In this document: positions 1 to 9,309 of the stretch, piece by piece
Numbering within the stretch: the first letter of the stretch is position 1
How the letters are laid out: the number at the start of each line of letters is the position of its first letter
NCBI GenBank assembly: GCA_002395835.1
Contig: DGVD01000002.1
Span: 102,413-166,412 of the forward strand
DNA length: 64,000 nucleotides
Reading direction: 5' to 3'
Source of the DNA: Bacteroidales bacterium UBA4293
GTDB lineage: Bacteria; Bacteroidota; Bacteroidia; Bacteroidales; Bacteroidaceae
Position numbers and translations under genes: made by a program
The notes under the pieces: generated by a model
Told to the model about the DNA's origin: nothing
Databases searched by the model: none
The model's input: the letters and a program-made list of their open reading frames with translations, nothing else

Positions 1-1244
1 GTCGTTTGCTGAATGTAGTAGGTGAAACGGTGGATGGTATGAGGGAACTGGATAGGGCAGGCTCACTGCCTATTCATCGCGAGCCTCCAAAGTTTGAAGA
101 GTTGAAGACTTCTCAGGAAGTGCTTTATACGGGTATCAAGGTCATCGATTTGCTGGAACCTTATTTGAAGGGTGGTAAGATTGGTTTGTTCGGTGGTGCA
201 GGTGTGGGTAAAACCGTGCTTATCATGGAGCTGATCAATAACATTGCGAAAAAGCACAACGGTTTCTCTGTCTTCACGGGTGTGGGTGAACGTACTCGTG
301 AGGGTAACGACTTGCTTCGTGAGATGATAGAAAGCGGGGTTATTCGTTATGGAGATGAATTTAAAAAAGGCATGGAGGAAGGTCGATGGGATTTGTCTAA
401 GATCGATTATGATGAGGTGGCAAAATCTCAAGCTACATTGGTGTATGGTCAGATGTCGGAACCTCCTGGAGCACGTTCTTCTGTAGCTCTGTCAGGTTTG
501 ACTATAGCGGAATCCTTCCGAGATAGTGATGTGCTGGGAACATCAAAGGATATTCTATTGTTTATAGACAACATCTTCCGTTTCACACAAGCTGGTTCTG
601 AGGTTTCTGCCTTACTGGGACGTATGCCTTCTGCCGTAGGTTATCAGCCTACACTTTCTACGGATATGGGTAAGATGCAGGAGCGTATTACTTCTACCAA
701 GAAAGGTTCCATTACTTCTGTACAGGCAGTGTATGTTCCTGCAGACGACTTGACCGACCCTGCTCCAGCTACGACCTTCTCGCACCTGGATGCCACTACG
801 GTATTGAGTCGTAAGATTACCGAGCTGGGTATTTATCCGGCAGTTGACCCCTTGGATTCTACCTCTCGTATTCTAGACCCTAATATTATAGGTGAGGAGC
901 ATTACAACTGTGCAGAGCGTGTAAAGCAGATTCTACAGCGCAACAAGGAACTTCAGGACATCATTTCCATCTTAGGTATGGATGAACTTTCCGATGAAGA
1001 CCGTCTTACCGTAAATCGTGCCCGTCGTGTACAGCGTTTCTTGTCTCAGCCATTTACGGTGGCAGAGCAGTTTACGGGTGTTCCGGGTGTTATGGTGAAT
1101 ATAGAAGATACCATAAAAGGATTCAATATGATTCTGGATGGTGAGGTGGACTACCTCCCAGAACAGGCCTTTTTGAATGTAGGCACTATAGAGGATGCTA
1201 TAGAAAAGGGTAAGAAACTGCTAGAACAGGCCAATAAAGCATAA
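1..1244 (+). CDS. atpD: ATP synthase F1 subunit beta (5' truncated by window edge)
   Basis: Catalytic subunit of the F1 sector; it makes ATP from ADP and phosphate as the gamma shaft turns. The window opens inside the gene: the first whole codon is at base 3 and about 413 codons remain, so roughly the first 90 residues (N-terminal barrel) lie outside. The TTG at base 6 is internal, not a start. Visible are the P-loop GGAGVGKT (bases 192-215), the Walker B strand LLFIDNIFRF, the segment SALLGRMPSAVGYQPTL and the C-terminal DELSDEDRL, which corresponds to the DELSEED lever. Only 3 bases separate the stop from atpC. The order beta-epsilon first, then a-c-b-delta-alpha-gamma, is the usual Bacteroidales arrangement. 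Confidence 0.98.
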   Translation, partial: RLLNVVGETVDGMRELDRAGSLPIHREPPKFEELKTSQEVLYTGIKVIDLLEPYLKGGKIGLFGGAGVGKTVLIMELINNIAKKHNGFSVFTGVGERTREGNDLLREMIESGVIRYGDEFKKGMEEGRWDLSKIDYDEVAKSQATLVYGQMSEPPGARSSVALSGLTIAESFRDSDVLGTSKDILLFIDNIFRFTQAGSEVSALLGRMPSAVGYQPTLSTDMGKMQERITSTKKGSITSVQAVYVPADDLTDPAPATTFSHLDATTVLSRKITELGIYPAVDPLDSTSRILDPNIIGEEHYNCAERVKQILQRNKELQDIISILGMDELSDEDRLTVNRARRVQRFLSQPFTVAEQFTGVPGVMVNIEDTIKGFNMILDGEVDYLPEQAFLNVGTIEDAIEKGKKLLEQANKA

Positions 1245-1247
1245 GTC

Positions 1248-1484
1248 ATGAAGCTGATTATTTACTCTCCGGAAAAGACCGTGTATGATGGTGAGGTGGA
1301 AATGGTGGAACTTCCAGGAGGAAAGGGCCGTTTTCAGGTGTTGAAAGACCATGATTCTCTGATTTCCACATTGGTAGCTGGAGATATACGCTATAGGGTA
1401 AATGGGGAAGAGATTCGCCAGCCTATCCTTTCAGGGTATGTTGAAGTGCATAATAATGTAATTTCAGCATGTGTATATCTTTAA
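1248..1484 (+). CDS. atpC: ATP synthase F1 subunit epsilon, short form
   Basis: Epsilon subunit of the F1 central stalk, linking gamma to the c-ring. At 78 residues it holds only the N-terminal beta-sandwich domain (starts KLIIYSPEKTVYDGEVEMV; LPGGKGRFQVLKDHDSLIS is the conserved core). The C-terminal helical hairpin that inhibits ATP hydrolysis in longer epsilon subunits (about 130-140 residues) is absent. This short form is common in Bacteroidetes, so it is not damage. It starts 3 bases after atpD, and its last 16 bases overlap the next gene if that gene starts at 1469. Confidence 0.93.
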   Translation: MKLIIYSPEKTVYDGEVEMVELPGGKGRFQVLKDHDSLISTLVAGDIRYRVNGEEIRQPILSGYVEVHNNVISACVYL

Positions 1485-1750
1485 CTATTCTCTTTTTCAT
1501 CTTGTATGAAATAATACTGACCTTATTTTACAACTGGGTGAAAAAGGAGTCGGCAGAGATGTCTACATGGGTTATTCTAGGTAGTAAGTTGTTGAAGTTC
1601 ATTTTTGCTGTGGCAATTATTGTACTTGTACATTTGTTCACTGATGAACCGATAGTCCGGTTTGCCTTCATTGTGCTAGGCATTCTGATGGTGACCATCA
1701 TCTATGAAACGGGCTATTTCATACTCAGTGGTAAAAAGAAGACGAAATGA
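1469..1750 (+). CDS. Small membrane protein of the ATP synthase operon (AtpI-like position)
   Basis: A 93-residue hydrophobic protein with about three membrane segments (near residues 4-22, 36-57 and 64-88) and a basic tail (SGKKKTK). It lies between the epsilon and a subunit genes, where Bacteroidales genomes usually carry a small membrane protein of the AtpI type, thought to help assemble the c-ring. The sequence is too divergent for a firm family call, so the link to AtpI is from position and topology. The ATG at 1469 overlaps the end of atpC; a later start at Met31 (base 1559) would lose the first membrane segment. Its stop overlaps the atpB start as ATGA, showing tight operon packing. 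Confidence 0.7.
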   Translation: MCISLTILFFILYEIILTLFYNWVKKESAEMSTWVILGSKLLKFIFAVAIIVLVHLFTDEPIVRFAFIVLGILMVTIIYETGYFILSGKKKTK

Positions 1751-2811
1751 GAAATAGAAAATCTGATAAGATCACATGGATTGTCTGTATGATGATGCTG
1801 GCAATATCCTTTCTGATACCTTCTTCAGCTAGAGCTTCTGGAGGTGAAGGGGGGAGTTTCGATGCATCAGAGATGATTTTTGGTCATATTGGTGATTCTT
1901 ATGAATGGCATTTTACCAACATAGGGGAGAAGGCTATTGCTCTGCCTCTTCCTGTAATTCTCTATTCTCGTGAACGAGGGGAGTGGTTTCTCTTCAGTTC
2001 CAGTAGGATAATGGAGGGGGAAACCTATAACGGTTTCTATCTGTCAAAAGGAGAAAAATACAAGGGTAAACTGGTAGAACAGGATATAAATGGGGATGAG
2101 GTTCGTCCTTTAGATATTTCTTTAACAAAGAATGCTTGTGCCCTTTTAATCAACAGTTTATTATTGATACTCCTGGTTCTTTGGTGCGCCCGGTGGTATA
2201 AAGAGAAAGACCAGACTTCCGATGCTCCTAGAGGTTTTGTGGGGCTTATGGAGATGATGGTTTCCATGGTGTATGAAGATGTTATTAAGGCGAATATACC
2301 TGTTCATGTGCAGCGTTATGCTCCTTATTTATTATGTGCATTTTTCTTCATCTTCTTGAACAACCTTATCGGTCTGATTCCAGGTTCTGCTAATTTGACG
2401 GGAAATATCGCTATTACGTTAGTTTTGGCACTTTGTACCTTCTTGATGGTGAATATTTTTGCCAATAAAGAATACTGGAAAGAGATATTTTGGGCGGATG
2501 TACCCCTGTGGATGAAACCGGTGATGGCAGTGGTGGAATTCCTAGGAATTTTCACAAAGCCTATAGCCCTCATGATCCGTCTTTTTGCTAACATCATGGC
2601 TGGTCATGCGGCATTGCTGGCCTTGGTCAGTGTTATTTTCATCACCTTTTCCATCAGTTCTCTGTTAGGTGGGCTGATGACCCCATTAACGGTGTTGTTT
2701 TGCATCTTCCTAGATTTTCTGGAAGTGCTGGTTGCCTTTATTCAAGCTTATGTATTTACCATGCTTTCAGCTGTATTTATAGGCTTGAGTCAAGCACATC
2801 ACCATGAATAA
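1747..2811 (+). CDS. atpB: ATP synthase F0 subunit a
   Basis: Membrane subunit a of F0, which forms the proton half-channels against the c-ring. The diagnostic helix IRLFANIMAGHAALL is present; its Arg (residue 278) is the essential arginine that faces the c-ring carboxylate. The 354-residue protein is longer than the E. coli form (about 270) because of an N-terminal extension: a signal-like hydrophobic stretch (about residues 10-30) and a roughly 100-residue soluble part before the first core helix (about residue 131). Such extensions are usual in Bacteroidetes. The start overlaps the preceding stop by 4 bases. Confidence 0.96.
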   Translation: MRNRKSDKITWIVCMMMLAISFLIPSSARASGGEGGSFDASEMIFGHIGDSYEWHFTNIGEKAIALPLPVILYSRERGEWFLFSSSRIMEGETYNGFYLSKGEKYKGKLVEQDINGDEVRPLDISLTKNACALLINSLLLILLVLWCARWYKEKDQTSDAPRGFVGLMEMMVSMVYEDVIKANIPVHVQRYAPYLLCAFFFIFLNNLIGLIPGSANLTGNIAITLVLALCTFLMVNIFANKEYWKEIFWADVPLWMKPVMAVVEFLGIFTKPIALMIRLFANIMAGHAALLALVSVIFITFSISSLLGGLMTPLTVLFCIFLDFLEVLVAFIQAYVFTMLSAVFIGLSQAHHHE

Positions 2812-2845
2812 TGAAAAATAAAAAACAATATAAAATAATAAAGCT

Positions 2846-3091
2846 ATGTTATCAATGATTTTATTAGAAGCTATTTTAACTACTCAGTTTGGAGCTGCCT
2901 TAGGTGCAGGTTTGGTTGCTATCGGTGCTGCCTATGGAATTGGCAAGATTGGTTCCGCAGCTATGGATGCTATGGCTCGTCAACCAGAGGCTATCGGTAA
3001 GATTCAGACTCCAATGATTATTATCGCAGCCCTCATTGAAGGTGTCTGTCTGATTGGTGTCGTAGGTTGTCTGTTAGGAATTTTGATGTAA
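2846..3091 (+). CDS. atpE: ATP synthase F0 subunit c
   Basis: An 81-residue proteolipid that assembles into the rotating c-ring. It has two hydrophobic helices joined by a polar loop containing ARQPEA (the conserved R-Q-P turn), with a glycine-rich first helix (GAALGAGLVAIGAAYGIG). The ion-binding carboxylate is Glu65 in AALIEGVCLIG. The residue after Glu is Gly rather than Ser/Thr, and the Na+-type signature is not apparent, so proton coupling is the likelier reading (inference). It is separated from atpB by 34 AT-rich bases, a leader that may help raise c-subunit output. Confidence 0.96.
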   Translation: MLSMILLEAILTTQFGAALGAGLVAIGAAYGIGKIGSAAMDAMARQPEAIGKIQTPMIIIAALIEGVCLIGVVGCLLGILM

Positions 3092-3096
3092 TCATT

Positions 3097-3600
3097 ATGT
3101 TTCTGTTAACTCCCGACAGTGGACTGATATTCTGGATGCTTATAGCATTCGGTGTCGTTTTCTTTGTACTGGCTAAATACGGTTGGCCTGTCATTACCAA
3201 GATGATAGACAGTCGTAAGCAGTACATCGATGAATCTTTGGAGAATGCACGCAAGGCGAACGAAAGACTTGCCCAGCTCCAAGAAGAAACGGCACAAATG
3301 TTGAAGCAAGCCCAGGAACAGCAGTCAAAGATATTGGCTGAGGCTGTTGAGATGCGCAATCAAATAGTTGAGAAAGCAAAGACCGAGGCCACAAATGAGG
3401 GGCAAAAGTTACTGCAGGAAGCCAAGCAGCAAATTGCTCAGGAAAAGGAATCTGCCATTCGCGATATTCGTCGTGAGGTAGGTGTCCTTTCCGTAGAGAT
3501 AGCTGAAAAGGTTCTTCGTCAGAACTTACAGAACGATGATGATCAAATGGCTATGATAGACCGTATGTTGGATGAAATTATGGCTGATAAAAATATCTAA
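3097..3600 (+). CDS. atpF: ATP synthase F0 subunit b
   Basis: Peripheral-stalk subunit b: one N-terminal membrane helix (SGLIFWMLIAFGVVFFVLAKYGW) followed by a long charged coiled coil (about residues 40-160) that binds delta and holds F1 still. I chose the ATG at 3097 (168 residues, MFLLTPDSGL), 5 bases after the atpE stop. An upstream TTG at 3067 in the same frame would lie inside atpE and add ten residues with no family support. It continues into atpH after 9 bases. Confidence 0.95.
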   Translation: MFLLTPDSGLIFWMLIAFGVVFFVLAKYGWPVITKMIDSRKQYIDESLENARKANERLAQLQEETAQMLKQAQEQQSKILAEAVEMRNQIVEKAKTEATNEGQKLLQEAKQQIAQEKESAIRDIRREVGVLSVEIAEKVLRQNLQNDDDQMAMIDRMLDEIMADKNI

Positions 3601-3609
3601 GACGTTGAT

Positions 3610-4170
3610 ATGGATATTGGAATAATTGCCAGACGCTATGCAAAAGCACTTATAGCTTATGCTGTGGAGCAGAAAGCCGAAGATGTGGTTTACCAGGAAA
3701 TCCTGATGTTTGTGAAGAACTATCAGGAGATAAAGCAGGTAGCTGAAGTGCTGGATAATCCTCTTCTAGCATCTGAGCAGAAGATAAATATCATCTGTCA
3801 GGCTGCTTCCAATGAGGCTAGTCCGGTCTTTCGTAAGTTTGCAGCATTGGTCGTTAGTCATCATCGGGAAGCATTCCTACCATTTATTGCTCACTCTTTT
3901 ATTGGGTTGTACCGGAAAATGAAGCACATCAGTATAGGGCAATTAATCACTGCTGTCCCTGTGGCTGATAAGGAGGCAGACCGACTGGAAAAATGGATAG
4001 AAGATTTGGCTGCCAACTCCACGGATGTGATTCTGGACAAAAAGGTGGATCCAAAAATCCTAGGTGGTTTTATCTTCGAAATAGATGATTATAGATTAGA
4101 TGCTTCTGTAGCCACCCAGTTTGAGAAGATAAAGAAGCAATTTATAGAAAAAAATAAAAGAATTGTCTGA
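3610..4170 (+). CDS. atpH: ATP synthase F1 subunit delta
   Basis: A 186-residue delta (OSCP-type) subunit that caps the alpha3beta3 head and ties it to the b stalk. The N-terminal helical bundle begins GIIARRYAKALIAYA, a typical delta start, and the C-terminal part contains the conserved DKKVDPKILGGFIFEIDDYRLDASV, matching the family motif D-P-x-x-x-G-G. Length is normal. It sits between b and alpha as in other Bacteroidales, 2 bases before the atpA start. Confidence 0.95.
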   Translation: MDIGIIARRYAKALIAYAVEQKAEDVVYQEILMFVKNYQEIKQVAEVLDNPLLASEQKINIICQAASNEASPVFRKFAALVVSHHREAFLPFIAHSFIGLYRKMKHISIGQLITAVPVADKEADRLEKWIEDLAANSTDVILDKKVDPKILGGFIFEIDDYRLDASVATQFEKIKKQFIEKNKRIV

Positions 4171-4172
4171 GT

Positions 4173-5753
4173 ATGGATAATATAAAAGCAAGTGAAGTTT
4201 CTGAGGTATTGTTGGCACAATTACGTGATATAAATATACAATCTAAATTTGAGGAAATAGGTCGTGTATTGACTATCGGTGATGGTGTAGCCCGTATCTA
4301 TGGTTTGAACAATGCCGAATCGAGCGAGTTGCTGGAATTTGAAAATGGTGTTATGGGCATCGTCATGAACCTGGAATCAGACAATGTAGGTGCTATTCTT
4401 CTGGGTAACAGTGAGAAGGTTACGGAGGGTATGGTAGTTAAACGTACCGGACGTATCGCTTCTATTCAAGTTTCCGACCAGATGTTTGGTCGTGTAATTA
4501 ATCCATTGGGTGAACCTTTGGATGGTATGGGCCCTATAGGAGGGAAGAAATTTGAAATGCCTTTGGAACGTAAGGCTCCAGGTGTGGTTTTCCGTCAGCC
4601 AGTGAAGGAACCTTTACAGACAGGTTTGAAGGCGATAGATGCCATGATTCCTATCGGTCGTGGTCAGCGTGAGTTGATTATCGGTGACCGTCAGACGGGT
4701 AAAACTGCTATTGCTATTGACACTATAATAAACCAAAAAGCCAACTATGAAGCTGGCAATCCGGTATATTGTATCTATGTAGCTGTGGGTCAGAAAGGTT
4801 CTACTGTAGCTAGTCTGGTTCAAACCTTAAGGGAGAAGGGGGCCATGCCATATACTTGTGTGGTAAGTGCTACGGCAGCCGACCCTGCTGCTCTTCAGTA
4901 TTTTGCTCCTTTTGCGGGGGCAGCTATTGGTGAGTTGCTCCGAGATACCGGTCGTCATGCCTTAGTGGTGTATGATGATTTATCAAAGCAGGCTGTGGCA
5001 TACCGTGAGGTTTCATTGATTCTTCGCAGGCCTTCAGGACGTGAGGCATATCCTGGTGATGTTTTCTATCTGCATAGTCGTCTTTTGGAACGTGCTGCCA
5101 GAATTATCAGTCAACAGGAGGTTGCGGAGCAGATGAACGACCTTCCTGAATGTCTTAAGGGCCATGTCAAAGGGGGTGGTTCCCTTACTGCTTTGCCTAT
5201 AATCGAGACACAGGCAGGTGACGTTTCAGCCTATATCCCTACCAACGTGATTTCCATTACCGATGGTCAGATATTCCTAGAGACAGATTTGTTTAACCAA
5301 GGTTTCCGACCTGCCATTAATGTGGGTATTTCCGTATCTCGTGTAGGTGGTTCTGCTCAGATAAAGTCCATGAAGAAAGTGGCTGGTACCTTGAAAATCG
5401 ACCAGGCTCAATACCGTGAGCTGGAGTCATTCTCTAAGTTTTCTAGTGATATGGATGCTGTCACTACCATGGCTATAGACCGAGGTCGGAAGAACAATAA
5501 GTTGCTTGTTCAGCCTCAGTATTCTCCAATGCCAGTAGGTGAGCAGGTAGCTATTTTGTACTGTGGAACGAAGGGATTGATGAGCAAGATTTCTGTGGAT
5601 CAGGTTCCTGAATTCCAGGATAAATTTTTGCAGTTGCTTCGTGCAGGGCACCAAGAGGATGTTATTGCACCTTTGGCTGCAGGAAAAATTGATGACAATA
5701 TTATTAGCATCATCACAGATATAGCGAATAGTGTGTGTCTTGAACTTGCATAA
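4173..5753 (+). CDS. atpA: ATP synthase F1 subunit alpha
   Basis: Non-catalytic nucleotide-binding subunit of F1 (526 residues, full length). The P-loop GDRQTGKT is at residues 171-178. The catalytic-site arginine region SLILRRPSGREAYPGDVFYLHSRLLERAAR is intact, as are the switch segment LPIIETQAGDVSAYIPTNVISITDGQIFLE and the terminal helical domain. It begins 2 bases after atpH and is followed by atpG after 9 bases. Confidence 0.97.
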   Translation: MDNIKASEVSEVLLAQLRDINIQSKFEEIGRVLTIGDGVARIYGLNNAESSELLEFENGVMGIVMNLESDNVGAILLGNSEKVTEGMVVKRTGRIASIQVSDQMFGRVINPLGEPLDGMGPIGGKKFEMPLERKAPGVVFRQPVKEPLQTGLKAIDAMIPIGRGQRELIIGDRQTGKTAIAIDTIINQKANYEAGNPVYCIYVAVGQKGSTVASLVQTLREKGAMPYTCVVSATAADPAALQYFAPFAGAAIGELLRDTGRHALVVYDDLSKQAVAYREVSLILRRPSGREAYPGDVFYLHSRLLERAARIISQQEVAEQMNDLPECLKGHVKGGGSLTALPIIETQAGDVSAYIPTNVISITDGQIFLETDLFNQGFRPAINVGISVSRVGGSAQIKSMKKVAGTLKIDQAQYRELESFSKFSSDMDAVTTMAIDRGRKNNKLLVQPQYSPMPVGEQVAILYCGTKGLMSKISVDQVPEFQDKFLQLLRAGHQEDVIAPLAAGKIDDNIISIITDIANSVCLELA

Positions 5754-5762
5754 AAGTAAAAT

Positions 5763-6629
5763 ATGGCTTCATTGAAGGAAATAAAAGGACGTATCAGTTC
5801 GGTGGAAGGAACGTTGAAGATTACTTCTGCCATGAAGATGGTGGCCTCTGCTAAGCTTCATAAAGCTCAGGCTGCCATTGAGAACATGCTGCCCTATGAT
5901 AATCAGTTGCATAAAATAATGATGGGACTGCTCAGTGGTGACATGAAAATATCCACTCCTTTGTGTTTCCCGCATGCTCAAGTTAAAAGAGTAGCTATCG
6001 TAGCTATTGCCTCAAACAGCAGTTTGTGTGGTGGTTACAACAATAATGCTATTCGTCATACTATAGATGCTATCAAGAAATACGACAATCTGCCATCGGA
6101 TGCAAAAGACGTGTATGTGATAGGTAGAAAACTAGATCAAGGCTTGAGTAAACTAGAAGGTTTTAATCTCATCAAGGATTATCTTCTTTTAGGTGATAAG
6201 CCTAAGTTCGATACGGCTAAAGAATTAGCCACTAGGTTAATGGATGATTATGTTAAGGGACGTATAGATAAGGTAGAACTGGTATATATGCACTTTAAGT
6301 CTACTTCTACTCAAATTCCTACATGTGAAACCTATCTTCCACTTTCCGTTAAAGTAGATAATGAAGCTAGTGGGCATGCAGGTTATATTATTGAACCTAG
6401 CCCAGAAGAACTACTGAACACCTTGATTCCTGATGCGTTGTGCATGAAGATTTATACAGTCATGCTTGATGCCCAGGCAGCAGAACATGCAGCAAGGACA
6501 GTAGCTATGCAAACAGCAACAGATAATGGGCATGACCTATTAGATGAACTCCGTATTCTTTATAATAAGGGTCGTCAAAGTGCCATCACATCTGAATTGT
6601 TGGATATTATTGGAGGATCTATGCAGTAA
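5763..6629 (+). CDS. atpG: ATP synthase F1 subunit gamma
   Basis: Central shaft of F1 (288 residues). The N-terminal coiled coil carries the conserved start KEIKGRISSVEGTLKITSAMKMVASAKLHKA, and the C-terminal helix (AEHAARTVAMQTATDNGHDLL, then YNKGRQSAITSELLDIIGG) forms the other half of the shaft. It is the last gene of the ATP synthase operon; the next gene, lepA, has its own promoter-like element in the 59-base gap. No strong terminator hairpin is visible, so some read-through into lepA is possible. Confidence 0.96.
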   Translation: MASLKEIKGRISSVEGTLKITSAMKMVASAKLHKAQAAIENMLPYDNQLHKIMMGLLSGDMKISTPLCFPHAQVKRVAIVAIASNSSLCGGYNNNAIRHTIDAIKKYDNLPSDAKDVYVIGRKLDQGLSKLEGFNLIKDYLLLGDKPKFDTAKELATRLMDDYVKGRIDKVELVYMHFKSTSTQIPTCETYLPLSVKVDNEASGHAGYIIEPSPEELLNTLIPDALCMKIYTVMLDAQAAEHAARTVAMQTATDNGHDLLDELRILYNKGRQSAITSELLDIIGGSMQ

Positions 6630-6640
6630 CCATTGATATC

Positions 6641-6671
6641 TTTCAGTTATCCGTTTTTTTCATTATCTTTG
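6641..6671 (+). promoter_or_regulatory. Bacteroidetes-type promoter for lepA
   Basis: TATCTTTG at 6664-6671 fits the -7 element TAnnTTTG; TTTC at 6641-6644 lies 19 bases upstream as a weak -33 element. Transcription would start about 10-15 bases before the lepA ATG at 6689. The match is seen in the sequence; activity is inferred. Confidence 0.6.
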
Positions 6672-6688
6672 CGCAAAAATTTGAAAAT

Positions 6689-8470
6689 ATGGACAAAATC
6701 AGAAATTTCTGCATTATAGCCCACATTGATCATGGCAAGAGTACATTGGCTGACCGACTCTTGGAATACACTCAGACAATTAAGATTACTGAGGGCCAAA
6801 TGCTTGATGATATGGATCTGGAAAAGGAGCGTGGTATAACCATTAAGAGCCATGCCATCCAGATGGAATACAACTATAAAGGTGAGAAGTATATCCTGAA
6901 TTTGATTGACACTCCGGGACACGTGGATTTCTCTTATGAGGTTTCTCGTTCTATTGCTGCATGTGAAGGTGCATTGCTCGTTGTAGATGCATCTCAGGGT
7001 GTTCAGGCACAGACGATCAGCAATTTGTACATGGCCTTAGAACATGATTTGGAAATCATTCCTGTCATGAATAAGTGCGATATGGATTCAGCCATGCCCG
7101 ATGAAGTGGAAGATGAAATAGTGGATTTGTTGGGATGTGATCCAAGTGAAATAATTCGTGCAAGTGGTAAAACAGGTTTGGGAGTAGAGGAAATTCTTAA
7201 TGCTGTCGTTGAGCGTATTCCACACCCTACAGGTAGCACTAGTGCACCTCTTCAAGCTTTGATATTCGATTCTGTATTCAACTCATTCCGAGGCATTATA
7301 GCTTATTTCAAGATAGAAAACGGTGTTCTTCGTTCCGGTGATAAAGTTAAGTTCTTTAATACCGGAAAAGAATATGTGGCAGATGAAATCGGAGTTTTGA
7401 AAATGGATATGATTCCCCGAAAAGAACTTCGAACCGGTGACGTAGGTTATATAATTTCTGGAATTAAAACGAGTACTGAAGTAAAAGTCGGTGATACCAT
7501 AACACACGTTGCTAATCCATGCTCGGAAGCGATAGATGGTTTTGAAGAGGTGAAGCCTATGGTGTTTGCTGGTGTTTATCCTATAGAGGCAGAAGACTAT
7601 GAGAATCTTCGTTCTTCTTTGGAAAAACTGCAGTTGAATGATGCGTCCTTGACCTTCACTCCGGAATCTTCCGTTGCATTGGGCTTTGGTTTCCGGTGTG
7701 GCTTCCTTGGCTTGCTTCATATGGAGATAGTTCAGGAACGTTTGGATCGTGAGTTCAATATGGATGTGATTACTACTGTTCCTAATGTTTCCTATCAGAT
7801 TTATGATAAGCAGAAACATGTCATTGAAGTTCACAACCCTAGTGGCATGCCCGATCCTACGCTCATAGACCATGTGGAGGAACCCTATATTCGTGCTTCC
7901 ATTATAACTACAACTAATTTCATCGGCCCTATCATGACTCTTTGTCTGGGTAAACGTGGAGAATTAGTAAAGCAAGAATATATTTCAGGTAATCGTGTAG
8001 AGCTGTTTTATGATTTACCATTGGGAGAAATTGTCATTGACTTCTATGATAAGTTGAAGAGCATCTCCAAGGGATATGCCTCTTTCGACTACCACATGGC
8101 TGGTTTCCGTCCATCTAAATTAGTTAAATTAGATATTTTGCTTAATGGAGAACCAGTTGATGCCTTGAGTACTTTGACCCATGTGGATAATGCAGAATCT
8201 TTTGGCCGTAGAATGTGTGAGAAATTAAAGGAATTGATACCTCGTCATCAGTTTGATATAGCCATTCAGGCAGCAATAGGTGGTAAAATCATAGCTCGTG
8301 AAACGGTGAAGCAGGTTCGCAAAGACGTAACAGCGAAATGTTACGGAGGTGATATTAGCCGTAAGCGTAAGTTGCTGGAGAAACAGAAAAAAGGAAAGAA
8401 ACGCATGAAGCAGATTGGCAATGTAGAAGTTCCACAGAAAGCATTCCTTGCCGTCTTGAAATTAGATTAA
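6689..8470 (+). CDS. lepA: Elongation factor 4 (LepA GTPase)
   Basis: Ribosome-associated translational GTPase that back-translocates stalled ribosomes and aids translation under stress. The G domain is complete: G1 AHIDHGKSTL (residues 11-20), G2 region ERGITIKSH, G3 DTPGHVDF and G4 NKCD. The LepA-specific C-terminal domain is seen in GGKIIARETVKQVRKDVTAKCYGGD followed by the lysine-rich ISRKRKLLEKQKKGKKRMKQIG. Full length at 593 residues. A HAD phosphatase follows 20 bases later and may be cotranscribed. Confidence 0.97.
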   Translation: MDKIRNFCIIAHIDHGKSTLADRLLEYTQTIKITEGQMLDDMDLEKERGITIKSHAIQMEYNYKGEKYILNLIDTPGHVDFSYEVSRSIAACEGALLVVDASQGVQAQTISNLYMALEHDLEIIPVMNKCDMDSAMPDEVEDEIVDLLGCDPSEIIRASGKTGLGVEEILNAVVERIPHPTGSTSAPLQALIFDSVFNSFRGIIAYFKIENGVLRSGDKVKFFNTGKEYVADEIGVLKMDMIPRKELRTGDVGYIISGIKTSTEVKVGDTITHVANPCSEAIDGFEEVKPMVFAGVYPIEAEDYENLRSSLEKLQLNDASLTFTPESSVALGFGFRCGFLGLLHMEIVQERLDREFNMDVITTVPNVSYQIYDKQKHVIEVHNPSGMPDPTLIDHVEEPYIRASIITTTNFIGPIMTLCLGKRGELVKQEYISGNRVELFYDLPLGEIVIDFYDKLKSISKGYASFDYHMAGFRPSKLVKLDILLNGEPVDALSTLTHVDNAESFGRRMCEKLKELIPRHQFDIAIQAAIGGKIIARETVKQVRKDVTAKCYGGDISRKRKLLEKQKKGKKRMKQIGNVEVPQKAFLAVLKLD

Positions 8471-8490
8471 TATAGAAAAACTGGCTATAA

Positions 8491-9306
8491 ATGAACGATT
8501 ATAGACTAATAGCTCTTGATTTGGATGGTACACTAACCAATGCAGAAAAAAAGATAACTCCTCGTACATTGAGTGCTCTTTTAGAAGCACAGCGTCAAGG
8601 TAAACGTCTCATTCTTGCTTCAGGTCGTCCCCCATATGGTATCATTCCGTTGGCAGAAGAATTGGAATTAGAGAAATATGGAGGCTTTATTCTTTCCTAT
8701 AATGGGGGTAAGCTCATTAACTGGCAAACTAAAGAAACTATTTTTCAGCAGACTTTGCCTAATGAGTTACTTCCCATAATCTATAATTGTTCAAAATCGT
8801 CAGGCTTTCCTGTAATGACCTACATTGGGAAAGAGATATTTACCGAAGCTCCAGACGATAAATATGTAGCTCATGCATCTTTTATAAATAAGATGACCAT
8901 TCATGGCGTTTCAGATTTCTTGCATGAAATAGAACTTCCTTTGAATAAATGTCTGATAGTAGGTGAGCCTGATTCCCTTCATCAATTAGAGTTAAAGATG
9001 AAAGAGGAGTATGGACATCTTATGGGCATCTTTAGAAGCCAGCCTTTTTTTATAGAGGTTGTACCTCTACATATAGATAAAGCTAAAACGTTAGATGTCC
9101 TGTTAAAAGACTTGGGTTTTACTAGAGATAATCTCATTGCTGTTGGTGATGGTTGGAATGATATTTCAATGATAGAATATGCAGGTCTTGGAGTTGCGAT
9201 GTGTAATGCTCAAGATGAGGTGAAAGAAAAAGCAGACTACATCACTACTAACAGTAATGAGGATGATGGCGTAGCTGAAATTGTCGAGAAGTTTTTATTG
9301 AGTTAA
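8491..9306 (+). CDS. Cof-type HAD-IIB hydrolase
   Basis: A 271-residue phosphatase of the HAD superfamily, subclass IIB (Cof/YbjI/YidA group), which usually acts on sugar phosphates or nucleotide-like small molecules. Motif I is LDLDGTLT with nucleophile Asp10 and acid/base Asp12; motif II is in LASGRPP; motif IV is GDGWND (residues 219-224) with the Mg-binding aspartates. The IIB cap lies between motifs II and III. The substrate cannot be read from the sequence. It is cytosolic (no signal peptide) and ends 3 bases before the convergent gene at 9310. Confidence 0.9.
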   Translation: MNDYRLIALDLDGTLTNAEKKITPRTLSALLEAQRQGKRLILASGRPPYGIIPLAEELELEKYGGFILSYNGGKLINWQTKETIFQQTLPNELLPIIYNCSKSSGFPVMTYIGKEIFTEAPDDKYVAHASFINKMTIHGVSDFLHEIELPLNKCLIVGEPDSLHQLELKMKEEYGHLMGIFRSQPFFIEVVPLHIDKAKTLDVLLKDLGFTRDNLIAVGDGWNDISMIEYAGLGVAMCNAQDEVKEKADYITTNSNEDDGVAEIVEKFLLS

Positions 9307-9309
9307 GAA

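Noticed and set aside
1469..1484. Overlap of atpC and the next gene as a sequencing error
   Set aside because: Short overlaps are normal in this operon (also ATGA at 1747-1750), and both frames keep their expected ends.
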